29,943 nucleotides of DNA, from positions 1 to 29,943 of the IMG/VR virus record IMGVR_UViG_3300050821_004976. One strand, given 5' to 3'. The position numbers and the translations under genes are program-made. The notes under the pieces were generated by a model. That model saw nothing but the letters and a program-made list of their open reading frames with translations, did not search any database and was not told the DNA's origin. Below are positions 1 to 7,496 of this stretch, one piece after another (positions within the stretch are counted from its first letter, which is position 1; the number at the start of each line of letters is the position of its first letter). This DNA comes from a virus.

Positions 1-156
1 AACGAAGAAGCCAACAAAGCAGATTTAGCAATGGTTAAAAAAATGAATGATCGAAACAGGGCACGTAACTCACCCGCTCATGATATCGCTATATATACAG
101 AAGGCGGCACTCATTTTAGTTGGGATTCAAAGGTAAGACAGCTAGAAGCCCGATAA
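1..156 (+). CDS. C-terminal fragment of an unknown phage protein
   Basis: The frame is open from the first base and ends at TAA 154-156, giving the last 51 residues of a gene that starts to the left of the window. The fragment is hydrophilic (ends KVRQLEAR) and I do not recognise it. It lies upstream of the packaging genes on the same strand, so it probably belongs to the same late operon. Confidence 0.6.
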   Translation, partial: NEEANKADLAMVKKMNDRNRARNSPAHDIAIYTEGGTHFSWDSKVRQLEAR

Positions 157-216
157 CTTGCACTAAGTTCTAATTTTCCAGTATATTATTGATGTTCCCA
201 CAAGGAGAAAGAAATT

Positions 217-501
217 ATGCCAGCAAGTATGGAAGGGCCAATATCAGGTGCAGAGCCGCTAGATTATGGATATAGAGAGAAAGACCTCACCACTAAAGAA
301 AGTAAGCAATCAGGCGTTTGGGGTAAACATTCCGAGAGCCATGACAATGCCGCTAGTTGCCCACATCCAGCAGCTAATCAAAACGAAGGGCCAGCAGGAC
401 GCAAAGACGAAGAAATGGGTAGTAAGATGCACGGTGTTAAAGAAGGACACTTCAACGAAGAGCGGGCCCGCGCTTCTAACCTCGGTCGGGGTCGTAAATA
501 A
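217..501 (+). CDS. Small hydrophilic phage protein, unknown function
   Basis: This 94-residue protein starts at an ATG preceded by a clear AAGGAG ribosome site about 9 bases upstream. It is rich in charged residues, Gly, Ser and Asn, has no membrane segment, and ends in a basic tail (RARASNLGRGRK). That composition suggests a mostly disordered protein, perhaps nucleic-acid binding, but this is inference. It is the first complete gene before the terminase, so a packaging accessory role is possible. No family is recognised. Confidence 0.65.
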   Translation: MPASMEGPISGAEPLDYGYREKDLTTKESKQSGVWGKHSESHDNAASCPHPAANQNEGPAGRKDEEMGSKMHGVKEGHFNEERARASNLGRGRK

Positions 502-503
502 AT

Positions 504-998
504 ATGCAAACTGAGAATTTAAGTCTTCTGCCATCTATCCAAATATGGTGGAATGATGGTCGTGCTATATATCCAGGTTGGGTTACTAGAATATACAAAG
601 GCGCACAAGCTGACCTAATCATCACTAGCAATGCATGGGGAGACAGGCTAGAAAAGACAGAGATCCCTTATGGCAAAGATAAGTCTTTTCATTGGTACTT
701 CCATACTGTCACCGAAGCTACTTTCTTGTTTCTAAAACAACTCGGCTACACAATGACTGAGAAAGAGAAGTTGTCTGCCGACCATAACGCTCTAGATACT
801 CTCAAGAAGATATTGCATCAGCAAGCAGAAGATGCAAAGAAAAATGCTCCTGCACCAACGGATGAAGATATAGTCGCAGAAGCCTTGGAAGAAAATCCTC
901 TTCTGAAAAAGGAGGGCAAGAATGGACAGCACGACTCCACTCATCCAAAGGCCAACGCTAGTCTTCCCGGAAAGTCTCACGCCACCTCAGCCGCCTGA
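504..998 (+). CDS. Unknown protein upstream of terminase (small-terminase position)
   Basis: This 164-residue gene starts 2 bases after the previous stop, with only a weak ribosome site, so it may be translationally coupled. Residues 10-85 are rich in aromatics and look folded. Residues 85-140 are acidic and probably helical (many A, E, K, D). Its last 77 bases overlap the start of the terminase gene in another frame. Small terminase genes commonly sit just upstream of the large subunit, so that role is possible, but I see no HTH and do not claim it. Confidence 0.7.
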   Translation: MQTENLSLLPSIQIWWNDGRAIYPGWVTRIYKGAQADLIITSNAWGDRLEKTEIPYGKDKSFHWYFHTVTEATFLFLKQLGYTMTEKEKLSADHNALDTLKKILHQQAEDAKKNAPAPTDEDIVAEALEENPLLKKEGKNGQHDSTHPKANASLPGKSHATSAA

Positions 999-2610
999 TG
1001 CAAATTACTGGATCGCACAGCGCTCCAAAATGATTGCTTTAACGATCAGAAGTGACGACGAGAAAAGATATCAACGCAAGAAATGTTATGAGGACTGTCT
1101 TCACTTCATTCAGTACTTTACTTTCTTGCATGAGCCTCGGACAATAGATACGCCAGAAAAACCCTTTATTCCATATGACTTCCAAATTAAAGAAATCCAA
1201 TACCTTGTCGAAACGCTCCAAAGATGTGGTGAAAGCGCCCAAGGCTCCAAAGAAAACGTTCTCTACGAAAAGTCCAGAGATATGGGGGTATCATGGTTTA
1301 TCCTCTATGTCTTCTTGTGGTTTCTGCTCTTCCATGGAGCCAACTTTCTTATCGGCTCTAGAAAAGAAGAGGAAGTCGACAAGACAGGTGATATGGATAC
1401 TCCATTTGAAAAACTTAAATTTGCTCTTCGTACCCTCGAACGAACATTCCCCTGGCTACTCCCTCTCGGTTTCGAGTCAAAAAAGCACACTGGACATCTT
1501 ATTATTAGAAATCCCAACGGTGGACAAATTGTCGGAGAATCCGCCAACCCAGAGTTTGGACGGGGCGGCAGAAATCTCGCAGTACTCCTTGACGAGTTTG
1601 CCAAATGGCCCTTTGCCCCAGAATCTTGGCGAGCCTGTTCAATGTCAACCAAAGTTAGAATCCCAGTCTCAACCCCTGGAGAATCCAATACCGACAAGTT
1701 TGCTAGGTTGCGATTCGGTATGGACGGAGACGTCGTCGTCAGGACTCTCCACTGGACAATGCACCCCGAAAAAGCCGCCGATCTCCAAATTGTTAACGGA
1801 AAACCTACAAGTAGTTGGTACAGGGAAGAACAAAGGACGAATAGTCCTGACGACGTAGCCAAAGAAATAGACATATCTTACCTGAACACAATCAAGGGAA
1901 AGATATTCGATACATATGGATTTGGTCATCAGGTGCGCGGTCTTAAACCAATGGGCGGAGATAAGATTATCCGCGCGTGGGATCCTGGCTTGCACTTCTG
2001 CGTTGTCTGGGGACAGGTAGATAGCTATGGCAGATTACTCTTTCTAAAAGAGTTATATATGGAAAATGCACATCTAGACCATATGGCAGAGACAGTATTG
2101 GCTATATCTGAGAAATATTTCCCTGATCATGAATTTGAAGACGTAGGTGATCCTTATGGTGCGTTCAGGCAAGTGTCGGCACAAAGAGAGCCGGAATTTG
2201 GTGTACTTCAAAATGATTACGGTATATCTGTGCAAACCCGTTTCCTGGGGACTATGCCTGCTAAAGATAGAGTTAGAGCCAGAATCCAGATATTGCGCCG
2301 TAAGATGGAGGAGTATATTGGCGTTACCAATACGCCAGCTCTCCTTATCGATCCAGACGAATGTCCCATACTGGATAGGGGCTTTGGTGGTGAATACAAG
2401 TACAAAGCTGATATAAATGGAACGGTATTGCCAATCGTTGACGAAGTCCACCCGATTGAAGATGCGGTGGACGATGCTGGAATGATAGCCTTGTATAAAT
2501 TCCCCTGGGGGATTAAAGGGCTTGTGAAAGATAGACTTCAAGTGAGAGAATCAAACACGAAATGGTCAAGCCATAAAGCTATGGGACTGAGAAGGAATAG
2601 AAATGCCTAA
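922..2610 (+). CDS. terL: Terminase large subunit (ATPase and nuclease)
   Basis: This 562-residue protein is the DNA-packaging motor, which docks on the portal and cuts the concatemer. Visible signs are a Walker-A-like segment EKSRDMGVSW (residues 116-125), the hydrophobic Walker B strand ending in DE (219-225), and an RNase-H-like nuclease part. Candidate metal ligands in the nuclease are D354 (RAWDPG), D410 (DVGDPYG) and the acidic cluster after H510 (E513, D514, D517). A GGAGG ribosome site precedes the ATG at 922. The length is normal for the family. The stop overlaps the portal start by 8 bases. The Walker A is the variant without a classical GKT/GKS, as is common in phage terminases. 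Confidence 0.93.
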   Translation: MDSTTPLIQRPTLVFPESLTPPQPPDANYWIAQRSKMIALTIRSDDEKRYQRKKCYEDCLHFIQYFTFLHEPRTIDTPEKPFIPYDFQIKEIQYLVETLQRCGESAQGSKENVLYEKSRDMGVSWFILYVFLWFLLFHGANFLIGSRKEEEVDKTGDMDTPFEKLKFALRTLERTFPWLLPLGFESKKHTGHLIIRNPNGGQIVGESANPEFGRGGRNLAVLLDEFAKWPFAPESWRACSMSTKVRIPVSTPGESNTDKFARLRFGMDGDVVVRTLHWTMHPEKAADLQIVNGKPTSSWYREEQRTNSPDDVAKEIDISYLNTIKGKIFDTYGFGHQVRGLKPMGGDKIIRAWDPGLHFCVVWGQVDSYGRLLFLKELYMENAHLDHMAETVLAISEKYFPDHEFEDVGDPYGAFRQVSAQREPEFGVLQNDYGISVQTRFLGTMPAKDRVRARIQILRRKMEEYIGVTNTPALLIDPDECPILDRGFGGEYKYKADINGTVLPIVDEVHPIEDAVDDAGMIALYKFPWGIKGLVKDRLQVRESNTKWSSHKAMGLRRNRNA

Positions 2611-4609
2611 GCTCGTTTACGACTATAAAAAGCTAGAGCCATATAACAGCGATTTTATGGTCTCCTTAGCTCAACGTCTTTGGCAGACCAAGATGTATTA
2701 CGAATGGGCAAGACGTCCTTTAATTGAGTATTGGAGAGAATCTGATGACGCCTATCTTTGCTACAGAGAATTACCTCATAACGCAGGTATGCAGTGGACT
2801 GACAAGTCTGACTTTGGCAGCACTGATATTTTCGATGGCGTTAATATGCTTGCTACCAAGCTTAGTCTTGCAATCATGCCTAAAGATGCTTCCTGGCTTA
2901 CTGTTGTCTCACGCCAAAATGATGATCCGAAGATCGTTAATGCTATACAGTCGCAGCAGCTGTGGATGCATACCAGGGCTCAATCTAGACGTATGTGGGC
3001 ACGTCACTTCAAGCAGCTTATGGTGCGTGGAACATCGGCTATGTTTGTGGATTGGGAGGACAGAAGAAAGCGTCGCAAAATATCTACTCCCGAAGGTAGA
3101 CGCAGACTAAAACAACTAATGAAAGCCGGAGGCGCTAAGCAAGAAGCCTTAGACCAAATTGATAAATACTATGTGGAGGATGTTGAATATGTTGGGCCAA
3201 GAGTCAGGGTTATCGATTCTCTGGATCTGTACTTGGATCCTGCTCACGATCTTTCTGTCGATAGGCGTAGTGCGTATATTATCGGGACATATAGACGACT
3301 GGAAGAACTTAAATTAGAGACAGATAGAGAAGACAAGCCGCTCTACGAGAATCTGGATAAACTGCGCCCCTGGACAGCTACTGAAATCTATATGAAAGAT
3401 ATTGAGGGCAGCAATCGCATCCGCAATCTCAATACTATGGGTGTATTCCCACAGAATCAACCTTATCGCAATGAGGGCTATTGCCCTATCTACATCTGCT
3501 ACATGCCTTATTATGAGCATCAAGGGGAGAAGTTTTTTGATTGCTATTTCCACGTAGCAGAGTCTAAAGCAGCACCCTTAGCCCAGATTATCCGCATTGA
3601 ACAGAATCCTAGTCGTGATGGGCATCAATTCATGATTAAAGACACGATGGTGGATTGGTTCGGTAATACAGCTTATGGCATCTCATTAGTTGAGAAGCTG
3701 ATCTCTAAATATAATCAGAAGCAAGTATTAGAAGCTCTTGTTTTAGAAGCAGGCATAACATCAGTATTTCCAGCATATAATATTATGGCTGGTACAGTGA
3801 GAGATGATACTGGTGTCTCATTCTCACCAGGGGATATTAATGAGGTCGCCCAAAATCCTCTGGGACTACAAATCATGGCGCCTGTACCAGCACCTGCTCA
3901 AGGCTTGCAATTAGGCATGGAATCAGTACGCTGGTGGGGTGAAAACATTCAATCTGGCTTTGGTGAATGGGGCGCAGTATTAGATAATCCTACTCGTACA
4001 ATATCATCTAGAGAAACAGCCACAGCAGCCAATATCAAAGCCACTACCGGCACAATGGCCACAGATGAATTAGTAGAGAAATTCTCTCCAAGTCTTCAAG
4101 AATTTGCACAGCTTTGCTTTGATTTATCCAGGCAAGAAATGGAACCAGATAACGGCAAAGTATCTTTCCCTGAAATGACTGGTGTTGGTGGTGCTAAAGC
4201 AGCAGAAATTAGTTGGAATGATTTTAATCAACCACGTGACATCATTGTAAGTGGCTTGCACGGTCAGTTTAATAAGTCTGAACAAATCCAGACGATGACA
4301 GAATTTGTAAAAGGGTTGGCGCAGATAGCAAACATTCTTCCAAACGCAGCCGGTTATGCCACTTCTGTTGTTGAGCAACTGGCTAACAAGCTTGGTATTG
4401 TGGTTCCTGATGTTGTGAAAGCAGATCCAAATCAAGTGGCGGCAATGAATCCGCAAGTACAACAAGCTGTCATGCAACAGATGGCACAAGCTCACCCGGA
4501 CATTGCTCAACTTGTTGGACAGATGCTTCAAGCGAAGCAGGGACAAACGAAGGGTGGCAATAATGGCAGACCTCCGATGCCTGGTGCTGGCGCTCAGGCG
4601 TTAGGCTAA
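2603..4609 (+). CDS. Portal protein (podovirus head-tail connector type)
   Basis: This 668-residue protein is the dodecameric ring at the capsid vertex through which DNA enters and to which the tail binds. The N-terminal region has the pattern of T7/P22-like connector proteins: a YYEWARRPLIEYWRESDDAY helix, then DIFDGVNMLATKLSLAIMPK near residues 75-94 followed by SWLTV. The central part is alpha/beta. The C-terminus (about 600-668) is Gln/Ala-rich with Gly and Pro, probably flexible. The start overlaps the terminase by 8 bases, the usual arrangement of packaging genes. The last 140 bases are overlapped by a gene on the other strand. Confidence 0.9.
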   Translation: MPKLVYDYKKLEPYNSDFMVSLAQRLWQTKMYYEWARRPLIEYWRESDDAYLCYRELPHNAGMQWTDKSDFGSTDIFDGVNMLATKLSLAIMPKDASWLTVVSRQNDDPKIVNAIQSQQLWMHTRAQSRRMWARHFKQLMVRGTSAMFVDWEDRRKRRKISTPEGRRRLKQLMKAGGAKQEALDQIDKYYVEDVEYVGPRVRVIDSLDLYLDPAHDLSVDRRSAYIIGTYRRLEELKLETDREDKPLYENLDKLRPWTATEIYMKDIEGSNRIRNLNTMGVFPQNQPYRNEGYCPIYICYMPYYEHQGEKFFDCYFHVAESKAAPLAQIIRIEQNPSRDGHQFMIKDTMVDWFGNTAYGISLVEKLISKYNQKQVLEALVLEAGITSVFPAYNIMAGTVRDDTGVSFSPGDINEVAQNPLGLQIMAPVPAPAQGLQLGMESVRWWGENIQSGFGEWGAVLDNPTRTISSRETATAANIKATTGTMATDELVEKFSPSLQEFAQLCFDLSRQEMEPDNGKVSFPEMTGVGGAKAAEISWNDFNQPRDIIVSGLHGQFNKSEQIQTMTEFVKGLAQIANILPNAAGYATSVVEQLANKLGIVVPDVVKADPNQVAAMNPQVQQAVMQQMAQAHPDIAQLVGQMLQAKQGQTKGGNNGRPPMPGAGAQALG

Positions 4610-4781
4610 GTGCCTTCTCATACAAATTCTTTATCACTATCTCTTTCTCTTTGATTATATTTTCTGCCCATATAACCTCTTGTAAGAGCTTAGCTATGAG
4701 CCTGATATAGAAATGATTTGGTGATAGGGTGATATCCGTATTAGCCCAGTCATCTATTTGCTGGAGTAATGATTCATTCAT
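4470..4781 (-). CDS. Small unknown protein, last gene of the XRE operon
   Basis: This 103-residue gene begins at an ATG preceded by AGGAG on the minus strand. Residues 1-60 are helical and amphipathic (LLQQIDDWAN, then IKEKEIVIKNLYEKAL). The last 45 or so residues are encoded antisense to the 3' end of the portal gene and are less protein-like, with Cys and His clusters. It follows the 112-residue gene by 10 bases, so it belongs to the leftward operon. Function unknown. The true stop could be affected by a frameshift or sequence error. Confidence 0.6.
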   Translation of the reverse strand: MNESLLQQIDDWANTDITLSPNHFYIRLIAKLLQEVIWAENIIKEKEIVIKNLYEKALSLTPERQHQASEVCHYCHPSFVPASLEASVQQVEQCPGELVPSVA

Positions 4782-4790
4782 TTGACTCTC

Positions 4791-5129
4791 CTAACCTAGT
4801 TTCATAGAGTTTGTTTCTAACGTGAGCAATCTTTCTTCTATCGTTTTCATTTTGCTTGGAACATTTCTTACTTCGCTAATAATAGGATCTTGCCATTTTT
4901 GATTCTCTGTAACAAGCGATAAATTACCTTTCAATTCATTCACGCTTTTGATAAGCGAATCATTGGAATAAGTAAGCGCTTGCATCCGGTGATGAAATTG
5001 CAAAGCATTCGTTAAAAGTCCAAGAGATTCAAGAATGAAAAATTCTTTCTCTTTAGTTGGAGTGACTATCTTCTTGACAGATTGTAGTTTTTGTGGTTTC
5101 TTTACGGATGTTTTTTTTCTTGGTTTCAT
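4791..5129 (-). CDS. Basic coiled-coil protein, unknown function
   Basis: This 112-residue protein has a very basic N-terminus (residues 1-28, mostly K, T, V, P) followed by two helical stretches (about 30-70 and 88-112, ending RLLTLETNSMKLG) with heptad-like Leu/Ile spacing. A DNA- or RNA-binding tail on a coiled coil is a reasonable guess only. The ATG overlaps the stop of the 255-residue gene by 4 bases (ATGA), which indicates translational coupling in the same leftward operon. Confidence 0.7.
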   Translation of the reverse strand: MKPRKKTSVKKPQKLQSVKKIVTPTKEKEFFILESLGLLTNALQFHHRMQALTYSNDSLIKSVNELKGNLSLVTENQKWQDPIISEVRNVPSKMKTIEERLLTLETNSMKLG

Positions 5130-5893
5130 AATTTCCTCAGCAGTTCTGCTATTTTGTCTTTTAGTTCAGCATTTGGATCTTGTGCGGATTCTTCTATAAG
5201 GGCATGAATAAAGTTGGTTAATGCTTGGATTAAATGTTGTGCTTCACTTCCAGTAGTCAATCTAGCTCTAGAGATTTTCTGATCTAAAGGAATTGGGGGA
5301 TCTTCAAACGGCTTGCCGTATTCATCTTCCAAATTGTCAATTGCTTTCTGTTGAAATGGAAATGGCTTTAAAGGAACTTCTGGCGCAGTACCGATTTGCA
5401 AATAACTGGCAACAAATTCTTTTTTATCTTCTGCAAGGGGTGGATATTCAATCTTTGCATAAGTGTTTTTTAGTGCATTAACAGCATTAATCAATGCTCT
5501 ATCTTTATCATCACCATAAACAATCATTGGAGTCTTTGAGATTTCATTCCAAGGCAGCACATTATTTCCATCATTATCAACAATGATGCAACTAGCTTTC
5601 TTGCCATAGTTAGTGAATACTGGTTTAAGTCTTTGCTTATTCAAGAATGACATGCAGTCAAAGACTTGTTTCTCGGCTATCTGTGCTAATTCTTTTGGTT
5701 GCTCTTGTGCCATTGGTTTTGGTTTCTCTTCTTCTTTCTCTCGCAAAGCCAATGATTGTGCTTGTCCAAGAGTAGGGCTAGTTTGTTTAGCAGGCGACTC
5801 AATAAGAGTGCCGGTGATATCGGCAACACTATTTTCTTGCTCTTCTGTTGTTATTGTCACGTTGTCTTGCTTGACGGTTTTTTTTCTTGCCAT
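5126..5893 (-). CDS. Unknown 255-residue protein with disordered N-terminus
   Basis: Residues 1-75 are charged and of low complexity (Lys, Glu, Gln, Pro), probably disordered. Residues 76-170 look like a compact alpha/beta domain (RLKPVFTNYGKKASCIIVD, then TPMIVYGDDKDRALINAVNAL). Residues 205-255 are helical. A GGGA-type ribosome site lies just upstream of the start. The first 65 bases overlap the end of the XRE regulator. No family is recognised. As the largest member of the operon it is the best candidate effector of the island, but that is inference. Confidence 0.72.
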   Translation of the reverse strand: MARKKTVKQDNVTITTEEQENSVADITGTLIESPAKQTSPTLGQAQSLALREKEEEKPKPMAQEQPKELAQIAEKQVFDCMSFLNKQRLKPVFTNYGKKASCIIVDNDGNNVLPWNEISKTPMIVYGDDKDRALINAVNALKNTYAKIEYPPLAEDKKEFVASYLQIGTAPEVPLKPFPFQQKAIDNLEDEYGKPFEDPPIPLDQKISRARLTTGSEAQHLIQALTNFIHALIEESAQDPNAELKDKIAELLRKL

Positions 5894-6137
5894 TTTCCCA
5901 AATTCCTATTGCTCTTAATCCGATACCCCGTAATTCATCTTGTTGGCTTACTAAAATCTTTAAAAGGTGACATAAATAAGCCCATCTAAAAGTATGAATA
6001 AGGATGGATGGCGATGCTTTGCTATTCTCTATCCTACTTAAAGCAGAATAATTCATACTTAGGCATTTTCCGGCATACCTTAATGAAATGCCTTCCCGTA
6101 CTCTTATTCTTCTGATTACTTGCCCAAATGTAGCCAT
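5829..6137 (-). CDS. XRE-type helix-turn-helix regulator
   Basis: Residues 4-45 show a Cro/CI-like HTH: GQVIRRIRVREGISLR, then a second helix, then NYSALSRIENSKASPS, where the SRIE(N) recognition helix is typical of XRE repressors. The 102-residue length fits a small DNA-binding protein without a protease or large dimerisation domain. The C-terminal 30 residues are basic and overlap the next gene. The gene is divergent from the rightward gene at 6189. No ribosome site is visible, and the start codon lies inside an inverted repeat (6126-6148), which suggests autoregulation or leaderless translation. Confidence 0.82.
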   Translation of the reverse strand: MATFGQVIRRIRVREGISLRYAGKCLSMNYSALSRIENSKASPSILIHTFRWAYLCHLLKILVSQQDELRGIGLRAIGIWENGKKKNRQARQRDNNNRRARK

Positions 6138-6148
6138 ATGCTACAATT
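6126..6148. promoter_or_regulatory. Inverted repeat over the XRE start codon (candidate operator)
   Basis: TGTAGC and GCTACA form a perfect 6-bp inverted repeat around a 5-base centre (6129-6145). One more outer pair beyond a mismatch extends it to 8 of 9 matches. The regulator's ATG (6137-6135, minus) is in the centre. Binding here would block the regulator's own transcription or translation start. The link to the XRE protein is inferred from position. Confidence 0.5.
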
Positions 6149-6159
6149 GAATCATAAGT

Positions 6160-6183
6160 GTTGAGAATTTGTCAACTAGAGGA
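6160..6183 (+). promoter_or_regulatory. Leader element, copy A of the TTGTCAACTA repeat
   Basis: This leader contains TTGTCAACTAGA (6169-6180), which is exactly complementary to 7319-7330 in the candidate small RNA. It runs into the ribosome site AGAGGA (6178-6183) of the gene at 6189. A local inverted repeat GTTGA/TCAAC (6160-6164 and 6172-6176) overlaps it. On the minus strand the same bases give TTGACA, a possible -35 box for the XRE gene. Confidence 0.5.
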
Positions 6184-6188
6184 CTGTT

Positions 6189-6605
6189 ATGCCAAGAAAG
6201 AAAAAGCAAGATCCATGGGACATGAGGGAGTTTGAAACTCCTATTAATGTCGATATTCGCACTGGCGCACCTATTGAAAGAGACAAGCCTAAAGAGGCTG
6301 ATAAAAAAGATATCGTTGAACGACAGCGCCAGAAGATGCTTTATAAGACATTCATTGAGCATCCTGCTTATCCTGAGTTTAGAAAGCAGGCTTTTGCCTC
6401 TTGTTATTGTCCACCCCCAGCAACTATTAATAGTCTGATAACCTGGTTATTCGCTAATGCCATGAGAACGGGAATATCTGCTCTGTTTGATGCAGTTGAA
6501 CAAACAGCCAAATCCCCACTACCAGAGGAGCAGCCAGTAGTGAATAAATATCGTCCATCATTCTTTAGCGATAATACCGGACTTGCAGAAAAGGATATTG
6601 ATTAA
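6189..6605 (+). CDS. Unknown protein, first gene of rightward island operon
   Basis: This 138-residue protein has a basic N-terminus (MPRKKKQDPWD), a charged helical region (about 35-65), a hydrophobic helix around residues 80-100 (TINSLITWLFANAM), and an acidic C-terminus. An AGAGGA ribosome site precedes the ATG. The gene overlaps the next one by one base (TAATG). It diverges from the XRE gene, so its expression is probably under that regulator. Function unknown. Confidence 0.72.
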   Translation: MPRKKKQDPWDMREFETPINVDIRTGAPIERDKPKEADKKDIVERQRQKMLYKTFIEHPAYPEFRKQAFASCYCPPPATINSLITWLFANAMRTGISALFDAVEQTAKSPLPEEQPVVNKYRPSFFSDNTGLAEKDID

Positions 6606-6910
6606 TGAATAATGATAAACATAATCCCGAACCTTGGAAAGACTGGACAGAAGATGAAGATATTTGGATAGATTTAGTTGATGGCGAGAATAATCACGTA
6701 GAACTAATCTCTCCGCGAAACAGGCCGCGTATCATAGCCTGCATTAACGCTTGTGCTGGAATACCCACAGAAGATTTAGAAGCAGTAATAGACTGTGGAA
6801 AGTACAGAAGAGTTCAGTTTACTCCTCTGAAATATAAAGTTACCGACATTCACGAATGGATGGTAAAAAAAGTCTTTAATACGGTAATGCCCGAATCAGA
6901 GAATCCCTAG
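6605..6910 (+). CDS. Small acidic phage protein with NACAGI motif
   Basis: This 101-residue acidic protein contains RIIACINACAGIPTEDLE (about residues 42-59), a short motif that recurs in many small uncharacterised phage proteins. Its start overlaps the previous stop by one base, so the two are co-translated. Its end overlaps the leftward gene at 7255 by 15 bases. The function of this motif family is not known to me. Confidence 0.75.
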   Translation: MNNDKHNPEPWKDWTEDEDIWIDLVDGENNHVELISPRNRPRIIACINACAGIPTEDLEAVIDCGKYRRVQFTPLKYKVTDIHEWMVKKVFNTVMPESENP

Positions 6911-7255
6911 TAAATCCATCAATTTTTCATCTACAGATAGAAGAGATTTTTTGCCCCAGTATTCCTTGGATATGATTTTAGCCAAATGATAGAAATACTT
7001 TCTGGCTAATTGTAGAAACTCTTTGACTGGCCATTCAATAGCTGTCATATCTTCCCACCAAGCTATAGTTTCTTCCTTGGTTGTCATATAAGACAGGACT
7101 TCTAGATTTTCTTGGACTGTGCCACAAGACTCGCTCCAGTCTCTGCGATTCTTCTTCTCTTGTATGCAGATCCCACAATAATCCCCCTTAAAAGGATTAA
7201 CCGGGGGCTTGCTTTCAGCCTTAGACGGACGCCATGTTATATATTTCTCTTCCAT
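6896..7255 (-). CDS. Unknown leftward protein of the island
   Basis: This 119-residue protein starts at an ATG with GAGG a few bases upstream on the minus strand. It contains a Cys pair (CGIC near residues 27-30) and a further Cys at WSESCG, then Trp-rich helices (TIAWWEDMTAIEWPVKEFL). A single zinc site is possible. It converges on the rightward pair 6189-6910. Copy C of the TTGTCAACTA repeat faces it from 65 bases upstream. Function unknown. Confidence 0.65.
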   Translation of the reverse strand: MEEKYITWRPSKAESKPPVNPFKGDYCGICIQEKKNRRDWSESCGTVQENLEVLSYMTTKEETIAWWEDMTAIEWPVKEFLQLARKYFYHLAKIISKEYWGKKSLLSVDEKLMDLLGIL

Positions 7256-7268
7256 ATATCCTCAAGCA

Positions 7269-7296
7269 TTGACAGATGATTCATTACAGGTATGAT
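7269..7296 (+). promoter_or_regulatory. Sigma-70-type promoter for a candidate small RNA
   Basis: A perfect -35 box TTGACA (7269-7274) and a -10 box TATGAT (7291-7296, five of six to consensus) are separated by 16 bases. Transcription would start near 7303, with no open frame before the terminator at 7370-7399. This is the best-matching housekeeping promoter I saw in the window. Confidence 0.65.
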
Positions 7297-7318
7297 ACAC
7301 GCAGGTTGGCAGTGTATT

Positions 7319-7335
7319 TCTAGTTGACAATTCGC
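7319..7335 (-). repeat. Copy C of the TTGTCAACTA repeat (inverted)
   Basis: The minus strand reads GCGAATTGTCAACTAGA. It shares 15 bases with copy B (7476-7490) and 12 with copy A (6169-6180). As DNA it points toward the leftward gene at 7255. As RNA it is the antisense of copies A and B. Confidence 0.6.
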
Positions 7336-7369
7336 ACTTTTCGACGCTGAAATCTTGCAAGCCTCATTA

Positions 7370-7399
7370 AGCCCTTTATCTTCGGATAGAGGGCTTTTT
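7370..7399 (+). terminator. Rho-independent terminator with UUCG tetraloop
   Basis: An 11-pair stem (AGCCCTTTATC with GATAGAGGGCT, one G-U pair) is closed by C(UUCG)G and followed by TTTT. This is a strong intrinsic terminator on the plus strand. The nearest upstream plus-strand gene ends at 6910, so the short RNA from the 7269 promoter is its most likely client. Confidence 0.85.
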
Positions 7400-7466
7400 G
7401 TATTGGATTAAATCTGGCTCACTTATCCAAAAGTAGACTAGAAGGCATGCTCCCAAACTCCTTATT

Positions 7467-7496
7467 GTTGAGATAGCGAATTGTCAACTATAGGGA
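7467..7496 (+). promoter_or_regulatory. Leader element, copy B, before the scaffold gene
   Basis: It holds GCGAATTGTCAACTA (7476-7490) directly followed by the ribosome site AGGGA (7492-7496). A local inverted repeat GTTGA/TCAAC (7467-7471 and 7484-7488) could form a small hairpin. The string ACTATAGGGA resembles the core of T7-type polymerase promoters, so a phage promoter is an alternative. No phage polymerase gene is in this window. Confidence 0.45.

Larger units (their letters stand above)
7303..7399 (+). ncRNA. Candidate small RNA of about 97 bases
   Basis: The unit is bounded by a strong promoter (7269-7296) and an intrinsic terminator (7370-7399) and holds no credible ORF. Bases 7321-7335 are exactly complementary to 15 bases (7476-7490) just upstream of the scaffold gene's ribosome site. 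Bases 7319-7330 are exactly complementary to 6169-6180 at the ribosome site of the gene at 6189. The RNA could therefore block translation of both genes by pairing, in trans or in cis after read-through. Function is inference. The alternative is that the shared bases are a protein or polymerase binding site. Confidence 0.5.
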
